Made by a program: the position numbers and the translations under genes | Assembly (NCBI GenBank): GCA_017416805.1 | Contig: JAFQBB010000051.1 | Location: forward strand, 33,088 to 97,087 | Reading direction: 5' to 3' | DNA from: Bacteroidaceae bacterium | GTDB lineage: Bacteria; Bacteroidota; Bacteroidia; Bacteroidales; Bacteroidaceae | Length of the DNA: 64,000 nt | Shown here: piece by piece, positions 45,401-52,845 of the stretch | Layout of the letters: each line of letters starts with the position of its first letter | How positions within the stretch are numbered: the first letter of the stretch is position 1 | Notes under the pieces: generated by a model | Told to the model about the DNA's origin: nothing | Seen by the model: only the letters and a program-made list of their open reading frames with translations | Databases searched by the model: none

Positions 45401-48044
45401 AAAAGTTATTGCAGGTTTCTTGAATTCAAAAGGTGGTTCTTTATATATTGGAATAAAAGACGATGGCACTCCAATAGGCATTAATGAGGATTTGGCAGCA
45501 CTCAAATGTAACACAGATAAATATGAAAGAATAATCCGCAACCAAATAGTTAAAGAATTTTCCAAGGATGTAAATGGTACTGTTGAAATTACATTCCCTG
45601 AAATTAATTCTTGTACAATATGTAAGATAGATATTCCTTCTTATATTATGCCAATAGCTTTACATGGTGACTTCTATCAACGCCAAGGTAATGAAACACG
45701 AATAATTAAAGGAAATGACCTTGTCATGTTCATGAAGCGCAGATTTGAAGGTAAAGAAACTATTATTGTTGAAAACAACAAGAAAGATGAAAACGAACCT
45801 CAAACTCCTGTTATTTCTACTTGTTTAGAATATATAAGTGAAAGTCACAAGGAAAATGAAAATACAGATTCATTAAACCTGTGTTTTTACAATGACGGAA
45901 CTTATATTATAGATCGAAAAATTGATAAGAACAATGCTATTGCATCAATTGGTATTGAAAATTCAATGAAGAATAAATTTATTCTCCAATGTTATGACAA
46001 TGGATGTGTAAACAAAATGCCCATTCGTAACTTATTCAATATGAAGATGGGATATAAATATAAGAATGGAATTAACAAGGATGCTCAATTAAAAGAAATA
46101 ATGATCTTATCCAATGACGATTTCATTCTTGTTACCAGCAAACAATCTAACGAGCGTTTTGTAAAAGCAATCCCTGTATATGATATTTCTGCACATACGG
46201 CATTAGGTTTGCGGGGTAATCAATTAGTTTCCCAGAATTATGATAACGTTGATGGATGGTATTCTGTAAGTCCTGAAAATGTTACAAATATCCAAAGACT
46301 TATCACCACAACCCGGAGTAATCTTGGTTGGAAAATGTCATCACCTGCATACGCTCAAGAAATTGAATGGCTAAATAATAATCTTTTCACAACAACTGAT
46401 ATTACTCCTATTTCTGTAGATAAATCATCCTATTTGTATTCTCTATTGAAAGAAAATAAATTTGATGATATATCCAATCTATTGGAACAACAAATTCAAG
46501 AAGGAAGAATGATTCCTATAGTGAGAAAAAGTGTTCAAGAACTACTACTTGAATGCCAAACGGCACGAGAAGTATGGAAGATTATAGAATTATGCTTATC
46601 ACTTGATACACGAGTTTTCAGAAAAACCATAAGTGATATATTTTATAAGAATCCTGAAATACAAGATTTTAAACCAACAAAAGAAGAACTTGACACGATT
46701 GTCAAACTTTTATTTATTTTTGATTACAAATATTCTCAAAGTTTAGAGTTTATATACCCATTCAGAGAAACTCTATCAATGGAATCAAAGAAATTGATAT
46801 ATGAGAAAACAAAGGAATTGAACAATCCTAAAGATTATAAAATATTTTTTGAAATAACTTGCATCGCTTCCAAAATGGCAGTAGATTATCTAATAAAAGA
46901 AGCAACAGCACCTTCTTATTTCGCTTTATATGAATTGCTTGCATCTTTATATAGTGCAAATAGAAACAACAATAATCGATTGTTTGTTATTGAATGTTTG
47001 AATCGAATACCCAATACTACTATCTTTGACAAATATATGCATGACATGATTTCTTTCTTCGTTTTGAACAAAACTCCACACTATTTCAAGACTGATGAAC
47101 TCATTACCATAAAAAATGAAGGGTATGAAACTCTCAGGGAGAAATGCAGTGTAAAAGACAATCGTGATAGACAAAAAAATGAATTAAAGACTATCCAAAA
47201 ATATGTTGGACAAGTAATTCCTTGTCATACAATTAAAGATTATGGTAATTACTATCTGTTAAACACACAAACTAATTTAGCTGTGTTACTGCAAAAAACA
47301 TGGGCAATTGGCAACCATGACATAGGAGACTGCCTTTCTGTAAAAGTAATCTCCGCAAATAAGGATATCGGTGTTATGATAGCAACTGAATTAAACGATT
47401 CTTTTGATTTGCCTCCTTCAGAAACTTTACTGCAAATAAATGAAAATATTATGGTTGCTTTTTCATTAAGAGGGAATAGTGTAATACCACAAATAAAGCA
47501 TCATTTCAGTAAAATAAAATTAAATGTAGTTTCTTATCCAACTAATTTTGATTTCAAAAAGAAATACCAAGCAGTTGTTATGCGGAAAAGAAATATATTT
47601 GAATATGATATACGATTAACAAAAGAGATAGATAAAGAAAGTAAAAACCATTCAAATAATGACGCTACTAATGAACTCATAGACAATAGTAAAACAAAGG
47701 TAATAACAAGACCTAATCCTAACGGCAAAGGACCAAGAAAAGGATTGATTGTTACATTTGATGACGGAACTGTTATCTGTGAATCATCAGCCATTGATAC
47801 CCTTATTTGTACTGCCAAGAAAATGGGAATCAAGGAAATAGAAAATTTATGCTCGAAATCCCCATTTACGATATTGAATCCAGCAGGAGTGAAACTAGTC
47901 TCAAAAAAGTTAACACATCCTCGCCAACGCGATATAGGTAACGGATATTATGTCTTTTCTTGTACTAATACAGGACAGAAACAACAACAAATAGAATACC
48001 TAGCCAAAGCTCTTGGTATAAAACTAAAAGTGGAAATTATTTAG
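42471..48044 (+). CDS. Giant multidomain protein with Schlafen/AlbA_2 domain (putative defence partner of AIPR protein)
   Basis: 1857 residues. An N-terminal beta-rich segment (1 to about 190) and two later ones (about 578-660 and 1575-1640) look like OB/S1-type folds. Residues of about 940-1100 form an AlbA_2/Schlafen domain: GTESQTIEFKTS, then FLNSKGGSLYIGIKDDGTPIG and YERIIRNQIVKEF. Long helical stretches lie between. The final 110 residues (RPNPNGKGPRKGLIVTFDDGTVICE, to the end LGIKLKVEII) form a compact module I have seen on other uncharacterised proteins but cannot name. No membrane helices. Two adjacent ATGs at the start are equivalent. The unusual size and its place after the AIPR gene suggest a sensor or effector in phage defence. 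Confidence 0.75.
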   Translation: MMKVGDIHKFTVIGSFLNKKGELMYSLQSAEEYDTNKYVVFPLKCQQIGIIPKEVYCKVLESDELGRTKLQQDEYTLLKSVYKQDIPIDFLVATQIEDSKNGMRRYIIKNSLGLQHVYTAHNNENLLVGEKQTLTVLVKKGVHGNAILYFNKIDDDLGIFTPESVFTGCNHAELFEKYFTELTAQPNYSTKMHDATVEMKKKLETNNRLWIFDYLTFLNYVSMSLDIENLDKKEIVNKLIQDIEVWLLEESGLLSKFNPEKREETRQKSEQVIARTEAVAEAIGIIRNNKQKDYLNQVLGKLRKSMYLRNREHAFSVIYNLVLLDNDYLSQNIAEFSELIDFTSYEVNDTYIWERIVSILSLKIKNDKKALNTELHYLRKRDTDKETLTNLIIGIGTLLNFYVIKELENRNEYGIQPKQLFPTLCKYLSFLTTEDKAILLINKSLYYVLSNLDSLKIPGEKLRNISSRPNELVDYIINLTFDNDNAIRLSNRDEEYIQYLNGNISVTHCPANLSVANIRHRIKDVYHIPNTFINIASLTDETIWEKNKDLNYYKTKWKELLSQKENDLSAIEENSTVYIKTKSVNEKFTNLVFCTIEDTIRPEDGVIEFKGYAPNFRVNHLNEIFEQNQYFYAKVIREENGHIKFDITDNIKEYSLYIAQNTEEEIVGVCLNYNPESQNALFVTQNGILCESKIFSGYVRIGKTYKLSIDLRNNYEYPIAIVIEESKEKLDRGVVLKQQLQGLSEYNKNKHKEEKRDLKVKEFSYILLIIDNYIRLFEDKIIRYNLYQIARIVAILERSSLRNYYTSCIQYIEMTECFITNQPISYSITDFNWDDNLLSQFPTLRNHTEMYNLLKNFGSENDIEYLYNLSISDSVNEQTNKFARLSLAASLIESVSDDERPINYLRSIIAQEFGDETINKRLEVFDVEFDNDENDLEGKIVNLGTESQTIEFKTSIVYHAGDVENKMNFEAQILVILKVIAGFLNSKGGSLYIGIKDDGTPIGINEDLAALKCNTDKYERIIRNQIVKEFSKDVNGTVEITFPEINSCTICKIDIPSYIMPIALHGDFYQRQGNETRIIKGNDLVMFMKRRFEGKETIIVENNKKDENEPQTPVISTCLEYISESHKENENTDSLNLCFYNDGTYIIDRKIDKNNAIASIGIENSMKNKFILQCYDNGCVNKMPIRNLFNMKMGYKYKNGINKDAQLKEIMILSNDDFILVTSKQSNERFVKAIPVYDISAHTALGLRGNQLVSQNYDNVDGWYSVSPENVTNIQRLITTTRSNLGWKMSSPAYAQEIEWLNNNLFTTTDITPISVDKSSYLYSLLKENKFDDISNLLEQQIQEGRMIPIVRKSVQELLLECQTAREVWKIIELCLSLDTRVFRKTISDIFYKNPEIQDFKPTKEELDTIVKLLFIFDYKYSQSLEFIYPFRETLSMESKKLIYEKTKELNNPKDYKIFFEITCIASKMAVDYLIKEATAPSYFALYELLASLYSANRNNNNRLFVIECLNRIPNTTIFDKYMHDMISFFVLNKTPHYFKTDELITIKNEGYETLREKCSVKDNRDRQKNELKTIQKYVGQVIPCHTIKDYGNYYLLNTQTNLAVLLQKTWAIGNHDIGDCLSVKVISANKDIGVMIATELNDSFDLPPSETLLQINENIMVAFSLRGNSVIPQIKHHFSKIKLNVVSYPTNFDFKKKYQAVVMRKRNIFEYDIRLTKEIDKESKNHSNNDATNELIDNSKTKVITRPNPNGKGPRKGLIVTFDDGTVICESSAIDTLICTAKKMGIKEIENLCSKSPFTILNPAGVKLVSKKLTHPRQRDIGNGYYVFSCTNTGQKQQQIEYLAKALGIKLKVEII

Positions 48045-48106
48045 AATGACATATCTTTTTAAAATAAAAACTTCCATTTGTCTCACTATTTGGAAAGAAG
48101 GTGAAC

Positions 48107-48424
48107 ATGAAACGGGATGGCATAATCAATCAAATAAAAGAGGTGGCACGCAAAGCGATTCCGCATAACGGACAAGTGCTGCTCTATGGCTCGCGGGCAC
48201 GTGGTGAAGCTCGCGAAGATTCGGATTGGGACATTCTCATCATTCTGGACAAACAGAAAATTGAAAAGGCTGACTACGATAATGTGGTGTATCCTTTCAC
48301 TGACCTTGGATGGAACATCGGCGAGTCCATCATTCCTGTCATATATACGAAAGAGGAATGGAAAAAGTCTTCGTTCCTTCCTTTCTACAAGAATGTTGAA
48401 CGCGATAAAATAGTTTTGCTATGA
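48107..48424 (+). CDS. MNT-domain nucleotidyltransferase antitoxin (partner lost)
   Basis: 105 residues from the ATG at 48107 (MKRDGIINQIKEVARKAI), preceded by AAGAAGG at 48094-48100; a GTG six bases up is less likely. The MNT active-site pattern is intact: LLYGSRARGEAREDSDWDILI, with G-S and the D-x-D pair. In MntA-HepT systems the nucleotidyltransferase AMPylates and silences the HEPN toxin. Its stop overlaps the ATG of a HEPN gene that is cut short (next entry), so the pair is no longer complete. Confidence 0.88.
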   Translation: MKRDGIINQIKEVARKAIPHNGQVLLYGSRARGEAREDSDWDILIILDKQKIEKADYDNVVYPFTDLGWNIGESIIPVIYTKEEWKKSSFLPFYKNVERDKIVLL

Positions 48425-48528
48425 GCCTGAGCGAAGAAGAACGTAGCATATTGGTGAAACTTGAATACGAAAAGGCACAATCTGTCTTTGCACAAATTTC
48501 TCCCTCGCCCCATAACTATACCTTATGA
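48421..48528 (+). pseudogene. Truncated HEPN-domain toxin gene
   Basis: Only 35 codons remain. The first 22 or so residues (MSLSEEERSILVKLEYEKAQ) fit the N-terminus of a HEPN partner of MNT proteins, then the frame runs into CTCCCTCGCCCC, the first arm of the terminator at 48500-48542, and stops. The catalytic part, including the R-x4-6-H/Y motif, is absent. The gene overlaps the MNT stop by ATGA as in intact operons. Confidence 0.85.
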
Positions 48529-48542
48529 GGCGGGGAGTTTTT
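48500..48542 (+). terminator. Rho-independent terminator at the HEPN breakpoint
   Basis: CTCCCTCGCCCCATAA pairs with TTATGAGGCGGGGAG (two small bulges) around a 7-base loop and is followed by TTTTT. Its first arm recurs at 49549-49576 next to small peptide 2. Confidence 0.85.
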
Positions 48543-48555
48543 CCTATTAAAAGCC

Positions 48556-48960
48556 TTACTTCTTTTGAGGAAACACCAATGTGTCTATCATATTGATGAA
48601 CTCGGAGACTTTGGGGAATTGTTCTTCGACGGTAAGGAAGTCGAAATCCTTGAAGTCCTCATAATCTGCAGCAGAACGGCTATTGAACATGATGGAATAG
48701 AAACGTCCCCATTCGCGACTCACAATGCCTTTCAATACAAAATGCTGGCCAAACTGTTGGCGTACGCCTTCGTGGGTTTTCACACCATCAATCTCATGAT
48801 GGACAAGCAAAGCACTGACAGCATAGAAACAGGCATAGTACATACGGTTCATGGCCGTATTGTAATAACCGTGGGAAATATGGTCTTCAATCTCTGGCAA
48901 GAGTCGTTTGGCAGATTCCAAGCGATAGGTTACGATGTCAAAACGTTGTTCATCCGTCAT
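48556..48960 (-). CDS. HEPN-domain toxin of a second MNT/HEPN pair
   Basis: 134 residues. HEPN pattern: YRLESAKRLLPEIEDHISHGYYNTAMNRMYYACFYAVSALL, with the RNase-type motif as R-x4-Y (NSRSAADYEDF, near residue 94). The Arg and Tyr are the residues used by HepT-type toxins, where the Tyr is the AMPylation target. The upstream MNT gene overlaps its start by ATGA. The pair is intact, unlike the plus-strand pair. Confidence 0.9.
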   Translation of the reverse strand: MTDEQRFDIVTYRLESAKRLLPEIEDHISHGYYNTAMNRMYYACFYAVSALLVHHEIDGVKTHEGVRQQFGQHFVLKGIVSREWGRFYSIMFNSRSAADYEDFKDFDFLTVEEQFPKVSEFINMIDTLVFPQKK

Positions 48961-49271
48961 AATAAAACAATGCCTTCTTTGGTGACGTTATTATAAAACG
49001 GTGTAACCCGATGCCCCCATTCTTTCATAAGTTCGATATAAGGGTTTATCTGAATGCCCGTTTCAAGTTCGATGTCATAGAGCGGTTCGGTGAGTTTCAT
49101 ACGGTCGTTCAACGTGATGCGTTCCTTGTCTTGAAGAAGAATCAGCAAGTCTATGTCGCTATCAGCACGTGCATCGCCTCTTGCTTCCGACCCATAGAGT
49201 ATCACCTTTGCAGTGGGAACAACCCTTTGCAAAGCTTGCTTGATACGTTGTACTACTTCCGTGCGTTTCAT
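48957..49271 (-). CDS. MNT-domain nucleotidyltransferase antitoxin of the second pair
   Basis: 104 residues from the ATG at 49271 (MKRTEVVQRIKQALQRVVPTA). A longer frame up to 49379 runs into the shared repeat and is rejected. The active-site pattern is intact (LYGSEARGDARADSDIDLLIL). It is paired with the HEPN toxin by an ATGA overlap and driven by a consensus promoter at 49304-49334. Confidence 0.9.
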   Translation of the reverse strand: MKRTEVVQRIKQALQRVVPTAKVILYGSEARGDARADSDIDLLILLQDKERITLNDRMKLTEPLYDIELETGIQINPYIELMKEWGHRVTPFYNNVTKEGIVLL

Positions 49272-49303
49272 CTTCTTTTTCTTTTCCAATTCGTTGAACG
49301 TTG

Positions 49304-49334
49304 CAAATTTACACTTTGTTTTTGAGTTTCCAAA
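49304..49334 (-). promoter_or_regulatory. Consensus promoter of the MNT/HEPN pair
   Basis: Minus strand: TTTG at 49331-49334, 19 bases, then TAAATTTG at 49304-49311, 32 bases before the MNT ATG. Confidence 0.8.
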
Positions 49335-49352
49335 CATTTGTATGGAATTTCC

Positions 49353-49395
49353 TCCAACATGTCCCATGATTTGAGACAACCGGCCTGTATTTTTG
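49353..49395 (+). promoter_or_regulatory. Upstream block and promoter of small hydrophobic peptide 2
   Basis: CTCCAACATGTCCCATGATT (49353-) and the following GAGACA are identical to the block at 40009-40035. The second operator half site is degenerate here (GACAACCGG instead of GACATGTTG). The -7 box TATTTTTG is at 49388-49395, exactly 33 bases after the start of CAACATGTC, the same offset as in copy 1. Confidence 0.7.
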
Positions 49396-49450
49396 CAAAA
49401 AAAACAGGAACAGATTGTTTAACGATTAAAGGAACAGGAGGAAACGAATT

Positions 49451-49531
49451 ATGTTTGTAGTCTTGGTAATCATTGCTTTAGTGGTAGATGTATTGGGAGT
49501 CATGACCGGTCACAAGAGTGGAATGGAATGA
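49451..49531 (+). CDS. Small hydrophobic peptide 2 (26 residues)
   Basis: Begins MFVVLVIIALVVDVLGV and ends MTGHKSGME. It has the strong Shine-Dalgarno CAGGAGGAAACG 7-18 bases before the ATG. About 17 hydrophobic residues form one likely membrane helix; the M-T-G motif and the charged tail match peptide 1. It lies between the MNT/HEPN pair (divergent) and an EamA gene, and is followed by the arm TCTCCCTCGCCCCATAACTT that also ends the broken HEPN gene. Too short for most gene callers. Confidence 0.6.
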   Translation: MFVVLVIIALVVDVLGVMTGHKSGME

Positions 49532-49593
49532 ACGCATTCCACTTTGTCCTTATTCTCCCTCGCCCCATAACTTGACCTTATTCTTACAGAGGG

Positions 49594-50484
49594 TCAGCGT
49601 TTTGTCACATAAATCATAAAGGTAACGGCAAGGATTGCGATGGTGATACCGACTATGATGTTTGCTGTTAGTGGTTCACCAAACATCAGTGTGCCGACAA
49701 GTATGGCTGTTATGGGTTCAAATACTCCCAAGACAGAAGCTTTGGTAGCACCGATATTGCGTGTGGCAATAGCGAGCGTAGCGGTAGATACAATGGTTGG
49801 CAGCAGTGCCAGACCTGCCAGATTGAGCCAGTCTGTGCTTGTTGAAATACCTTCGGTGATGGCATTTTCGGAGAGTAGTACTTTTCCGAGGAATACAAAG
49901 CAACCGACCGTAAGGGCATAAAATGTCAGCAATGAGTTGGATATGTCGGCAATCACTTTGCTTCGGTTGATGATAATGATGAAGAGTGCATAGACCAATG
50001 CGGAGCCTAAGGATAGTGCAACACCCATAGGACTGGCACTTCCTTCACCGTTGCCTTGCGTCATAATCAGGACTCCGCCAAAAGTTGCAGCAATGGCAAG
50101 CCATACGGGCCATGATGGTACAACATGAAGGAATACCATAATGATGGCTACCAGAACGGGGTAGAGGAATACGAGTGTGGTTGCCAATCCTGATGCTATA
50201 TAGTTGTAGGCTTCGAAAAGGAACAGACTGCTCATGGTGTAAAGCAGTCCGAGGATGAACAATACGCCTGCTTGTTTTGCCGAAATATTGAAACTCTGTT
50301 TGCTGAACAAGAGGAATGCTCCCAACATGACCACTGCAAACGCATAGCGGAAGAAAAGTATGGACCCGATGCCAATGCCGTTGTCAATCAAAGGGACAGC
50401 AAATAGGGGGTTGAGTCCGTAGGTTATACCGGTTATGATACCTGCGGGATAACCTATAAGGGCATTTCTGCTAAGTCTGTTCAT
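49594..50484 (-). CDS. EamA-family transporter (drug/metabolite transporter superfamily)
   Basis: 296 residues from the ATG at 50484 (MNRLSRNALIGYPAGIITG); a TTG further up at 50499 is unlikely. Ten predicted helices in two EamA repeats; the second carries GVFEPITAILVGTLMFGEPLTANIIVG and the first GLATTLVFLYPVLVAIIMVF. Substrate unknown: members export amino acids, sugars or metabolites. Confidence 0.88.
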   Translation of the reverse strand: MNRLSRNALIGYPAGIITGITYGLNPLFAVPLIDNGIGIGSILFFRYAFAVVMLGAFLLFSKQSFNISAKQAGVLFILGLLYTMSSLFLFEAYNYIASGLATTLVFLYPVLVAIIMVFLHVVPSWPVWLAIAATFGGVLIMTQGNGEGSASPMGVALSLGSALVYALFIIIINRSKVIADISNSLLTFYALTVGCFVFLGKVLLSENAITEGISTSTDWLNLAGLALLPTIVSTATLAIATRNIGATKASVLGVFEPITAILVGTLMFGEPLTANIIVGITIAILAVTFMIYVTKR

Positions 50485-50521
50485 CTTTTTTTTGTTCAAA
50501 GTTTAAGGTTTAAAGTTCAAA

Positions 50522-50572
50522 AGCAACGAGTGATGAACCACCTGTATTGTGTAGCTCACCACTCGTTGTCTT
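50522..50572. terminator. Hairpin between the EamA gene and rng
   Basis: CAACGAGTG pairs with CACTCGTTG across a 31-base loop, with a T-run on the plus strand. Because genes on both sides are on the minus strand, the T-run is on the wrong strand for a classical terminator of rng. Confidence 0.45.
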
Positions 50573-50585
50573 TTTTTTCTCTTAC

Positions 50586-52163
50586 TCACGACTTGATTTC
50601 AAATTCTTCCTTCATGTCAATTTCCTCGCCGTTTGTGTGGTAAAATTCATATTGCAGCAAGGCTAATTTCTGATTAGGAATGACTTTGATACCAAATCCA
50701 TACTTCATTTGCCATTTGCGTTTCAAGGAGATGAATCCTTGATTGACGTATGCGGCAACGTATGGGTGGATGTGGAGCTTGAATTTCTTGATTCCCAAAT
50801 TATTGACCAGGTAGTCAATTTTGCTCTCCAAAGTATCTGTAAATAAAATGGATGGTTGGATGCTGCCTTTCCCAAAGCATACGGGGCATGTTTCGGCTGT
50901 TGTCACATCCATTGCGGGCCGTACTCTTTGGCGGGTAATTTGCATCAATCCGAATTTGCTGAGCGGAAGGATGTTGTGTTTGGCACGGTCCTTCTTCATG
51001 TTCTCACACATGCGCTCGTAGAGTTTTTGCCTGTTTTCGGCCAGGTGCATATCTATAAAATCAACGACAATGATACCTCCCATATCGCGCAAACGGAGTT
51101 GGCGTGCCAATTCATCGGCAGCTCCAAGATTCACTTCGAGTGCGTTGGCTTCTTGTCCGTTTTCTGCTTTGGCGCGGTTTCCGCTGTTCACATCTACCAC
51201 ATGCAATGCTTCGGTATGTTCAATGATAAGGTAAGCACCCCGCTTGTAAGAAATGTTTTTTCCGAATGATTTCTTAATCTGTTTGGTAATGCCAAAGTTG
51301 TCGAAGATGGGTAATGTGCCATCGTATAGTTTGACAATATCGACGCGGTCGGGTGCAATGAGTGAGACGTAGTCGCGCACTTCGTGGAAAACGGTCTCGT
51401 CATTGACATAGATATTTTCATAAGATGGGTTGAAGAGGTCGCGCAACATTCCTACCGTGCGGCTTGTCTCTTCATGGATAAGAATCGGTGTCTTCGTACA
51501 TTTTTGTACTTTGGTGATAGCCGATTCCCAATAGCGGAGCAATGTTTCAAGTTCGGCATTCAGTTCTGCCGACCCTTTTCCTTCTGCAACGGTGCGTACT
51601 ATTACTCCGAAGTTTTTGGGTTTGATGCTTTGTAGCAGTTGTTTCAGTCGGGCGCGTTCGCTGCTTGACTTGATTTTTGTAGATACGGAGATCTTCTCGT
51701 TGAAAGGAACAAGTACCAGATATCGTCCTGCCAGAGAGAGTTCGCTGGTCAGTCTGGGACCTTTGGTCGAAATGGGTTCCTTGACAACTTGTACCATTAC
51801 CTCTTGGCCTACTTGAAGGATGTTTGAGATGCTTCCGTCCTTTTCCACGTCAGGCATGGTTGTGGCTTTGGCAATGGGGTAGAGCTTTTTACGGTCGCTC
51901 TGGACCTGTTTCAGATACTTTTGATAAGAGCGGAATTGAGGTCCTAAGTCCAAATAATGAAGGAAAGCGTCTTTGCTCGAACCTACATCCACGAAGCAGG
52001 CATTCAGTCCGGGCATCAGTTTCTTGATGCGTCCGAAATAAATGTTGCCTACCGAGAATGACGCTTCGCGTCTCTCTTTCTGAAATTCCACCAAGGCGTC
52101 ATCTTCCATGAGCGCGATGGATATTTCATCAGGCTGTACATCTACTACTAATTCGCTTTTCAT
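50586..52163 (-). CDS. rng: Ribonuclease G/E-family endoribonuclease
   Basis: 525 residues from the ATG at 52163 (MKSELVVDVQPDEISIALMEDDALVEF); 28 extra upstream codons are not conserved. S1 domain with VGNIYFGRIKKLMPGLNACFVDVGSSKDAFLHYLDL, then the catalytic DNase I-like core with IVVDFIDM and RQRVRP, and the zinc-link motif CPVCFGKGSI. RNase G trims 16S rRNA and turns over mRNA. It follows HU and the 29-residue basic protein in one likely operon. Confidence 0.94.
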   Translation of the reverse strand: MKSELVVDVQPDEISIALMEDDALVEFQKERREASFSVGNIYFGRIKKLMPGLNACFVDVGSSKDAFLHYLDLGPQFRSYQKYLKQVQSDRKKLYPIAKATTMPDVEKDGSISNILQVGQEVMVQVVKEPISTKGPRLTSELSLAGRYLVLVPFNEKISVSTKIKSSSERARLKQLLQSIKPKNFGVIVRTVAEGKGSAELNAELETLLRYWESAITKVQKCTKTPILIHEETSRTVGMLRDLFNPSYENIYVNDETVFHEVRDYVSLIAPDRVDIVKLYDGTLPIFDNFGITKQIKKSFGKNISYKRGAYLIIEHTEALHVVDVNSGNRAKAENGQEANALEVNLGAADELARQLRLRDMGGIIVVDFIDMHLAENRQKLYERMCENMKKDRAKHNILPLSKFGLMQITRQRVRPAMDVTTAETCPVCFGKGSIQPSILFTDTLESKIDYLVNNLGIKKFKLHIHPYVAAYVNQGFISLKRKWQMKYGFGIKVIPNQKLALLQYEFYHTNGEEIDMKEEFEIKS

Positions 52164-52293
52164 TACCGTTACTTGATAGTTAATTACCTCTCTTACACTA
52201 TACGCGAAGAACAAACCCGAAAGCCGTTCGTATGGCGTACTTTGCAAGTTTGTTCTTCATTCATTTTGTTTGCATTTTGGCTTTGACCAAGAT

Positions 52294-52383
52294 TTATTTG
52301 CTCTTATGTCTGTTCTTTCTCAGTCTTTTTTTACGCTTATGCGTAGCCATCTTGTGTCTTTTTTTCTTCTTACCGCTGGGCAT
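52294..52383 (-). CDS. Very basic 29-residue protein, AURKAIP1/COX24-type (probable small ribosomal protein)
   Basis: Starts MPSGKKKKRHKMATHKRKKR; ends LRKNRHKSK, almost all lysine, arginine and histidine. The pattern 'KRKKRLRKNRHK' is the mitochondrial mS38/AURKAIP1/COX24 motif, and Bacteroidales encode a short protein of this kind, thought to be ribosomal. It starts 31 bases after the HU stop and lies 131 bases before rng, and probably shares their transcript. It is usually missed by gene callers because of its length. The exact ribosomal name is not certain to me. Confidence 0.8.
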   Translation of the reverse strand: MPSGKKKKRHKMATHKRKKRLRKNRHKSK

Positions 52384-52413
52384 AATCTAAAAAATTTATG
52401 GGTTAATACTATT

Positions 52414-52692
52414 TTAGTTCTCCTTTACTGAAATGGTGAAAGTCTTTGCAGGCTTGAATGAAGGAATGTTGTGCTCGGGGATGATGATAGTGGTGTTCTT
52501 TGAGATGTTGCGAGCAGTCTTTTTGGCTCTTTTCTTCACTACAAAGCTACCAAATCCACGAAGGTACACGTTTTCATTGTTAGACAAGGAAGTCTTTACT
52601 GTAGCCATGAATGCCTCGATGGTGTTCAAAACTGCAACCTTGTCGATGCCTGTGTTTTTGCTAATTTCATTTACAATATCAGCTTTAGTCAT
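52414..52692 (-). CDS. hup: HU-family DNA-binding protein
   Basis: 92 residues: MTKADIVNEISKNTGIDKVAVLNTIEAFM, then the beta-arm signature VYLRGFGSFVVKKRAKKTARNI and C-terminal PSFKPAKTF. It is the canonical histone-like HU/IHF fold, clearly different from the larger HU-like protein at 22.9 kb. First gene of the HU, basic protein, RNase G run. -7 element TATATTTG at 52739-52746. Confidence 0.96.
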   Translation of the reverse strand: MTKADIVNEISKNTGIDKVAVLNTIEAFMATVKTSLSNNENVYLRGFGSFVVKKRAKKTARNISKNTTIIIPEHNIPSFKPAKTFTISVKEN

Positions 52693-52738
52693 TTCTTTAT
52701 AATTTATAGTTATACGATAATCTTAATTTTTTGGACTG

Positions 52739-52746
52739 CAAATATA
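52739..52746 (-). promoter_or_regulatory. -7 element (TATATTTG) of the HU operon
   Basis: Minus-strand TATATTTG, 46 bases upstream of the HU ATG in the divergent gap with mutY. Confidence 0.55.
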
Positions 52747-52821
52747 TAGCTTTTCTCGCTCTCTGAAAAATTTATTTTGAACATTTTTCTAAAAAAAGGG
52801 TGAAGTTTTTATTTCTTGCAC

Positions 52822-52829
52822 TATTTTTG
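52822..52829 (+). promoter_or_regulatory. -7 element (TATTTTTG) of mutY
   Basis: TATTTTTG lies 16 bases before the chosen mutY ATG, so the upstream in-frame start at 52816 lies inside the promoter and is rejected. Confidence 0.55.
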
Positions 52830-52845
52830 CACTAAAAACAGGGAT

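Noticed and set aside
49272-49379. N-terminal extension of the MNT protein to 49379
   Set aside because: The extra residues come from the shared repeat and the promoter of the pair; the ATG at 49271 matches the family start.
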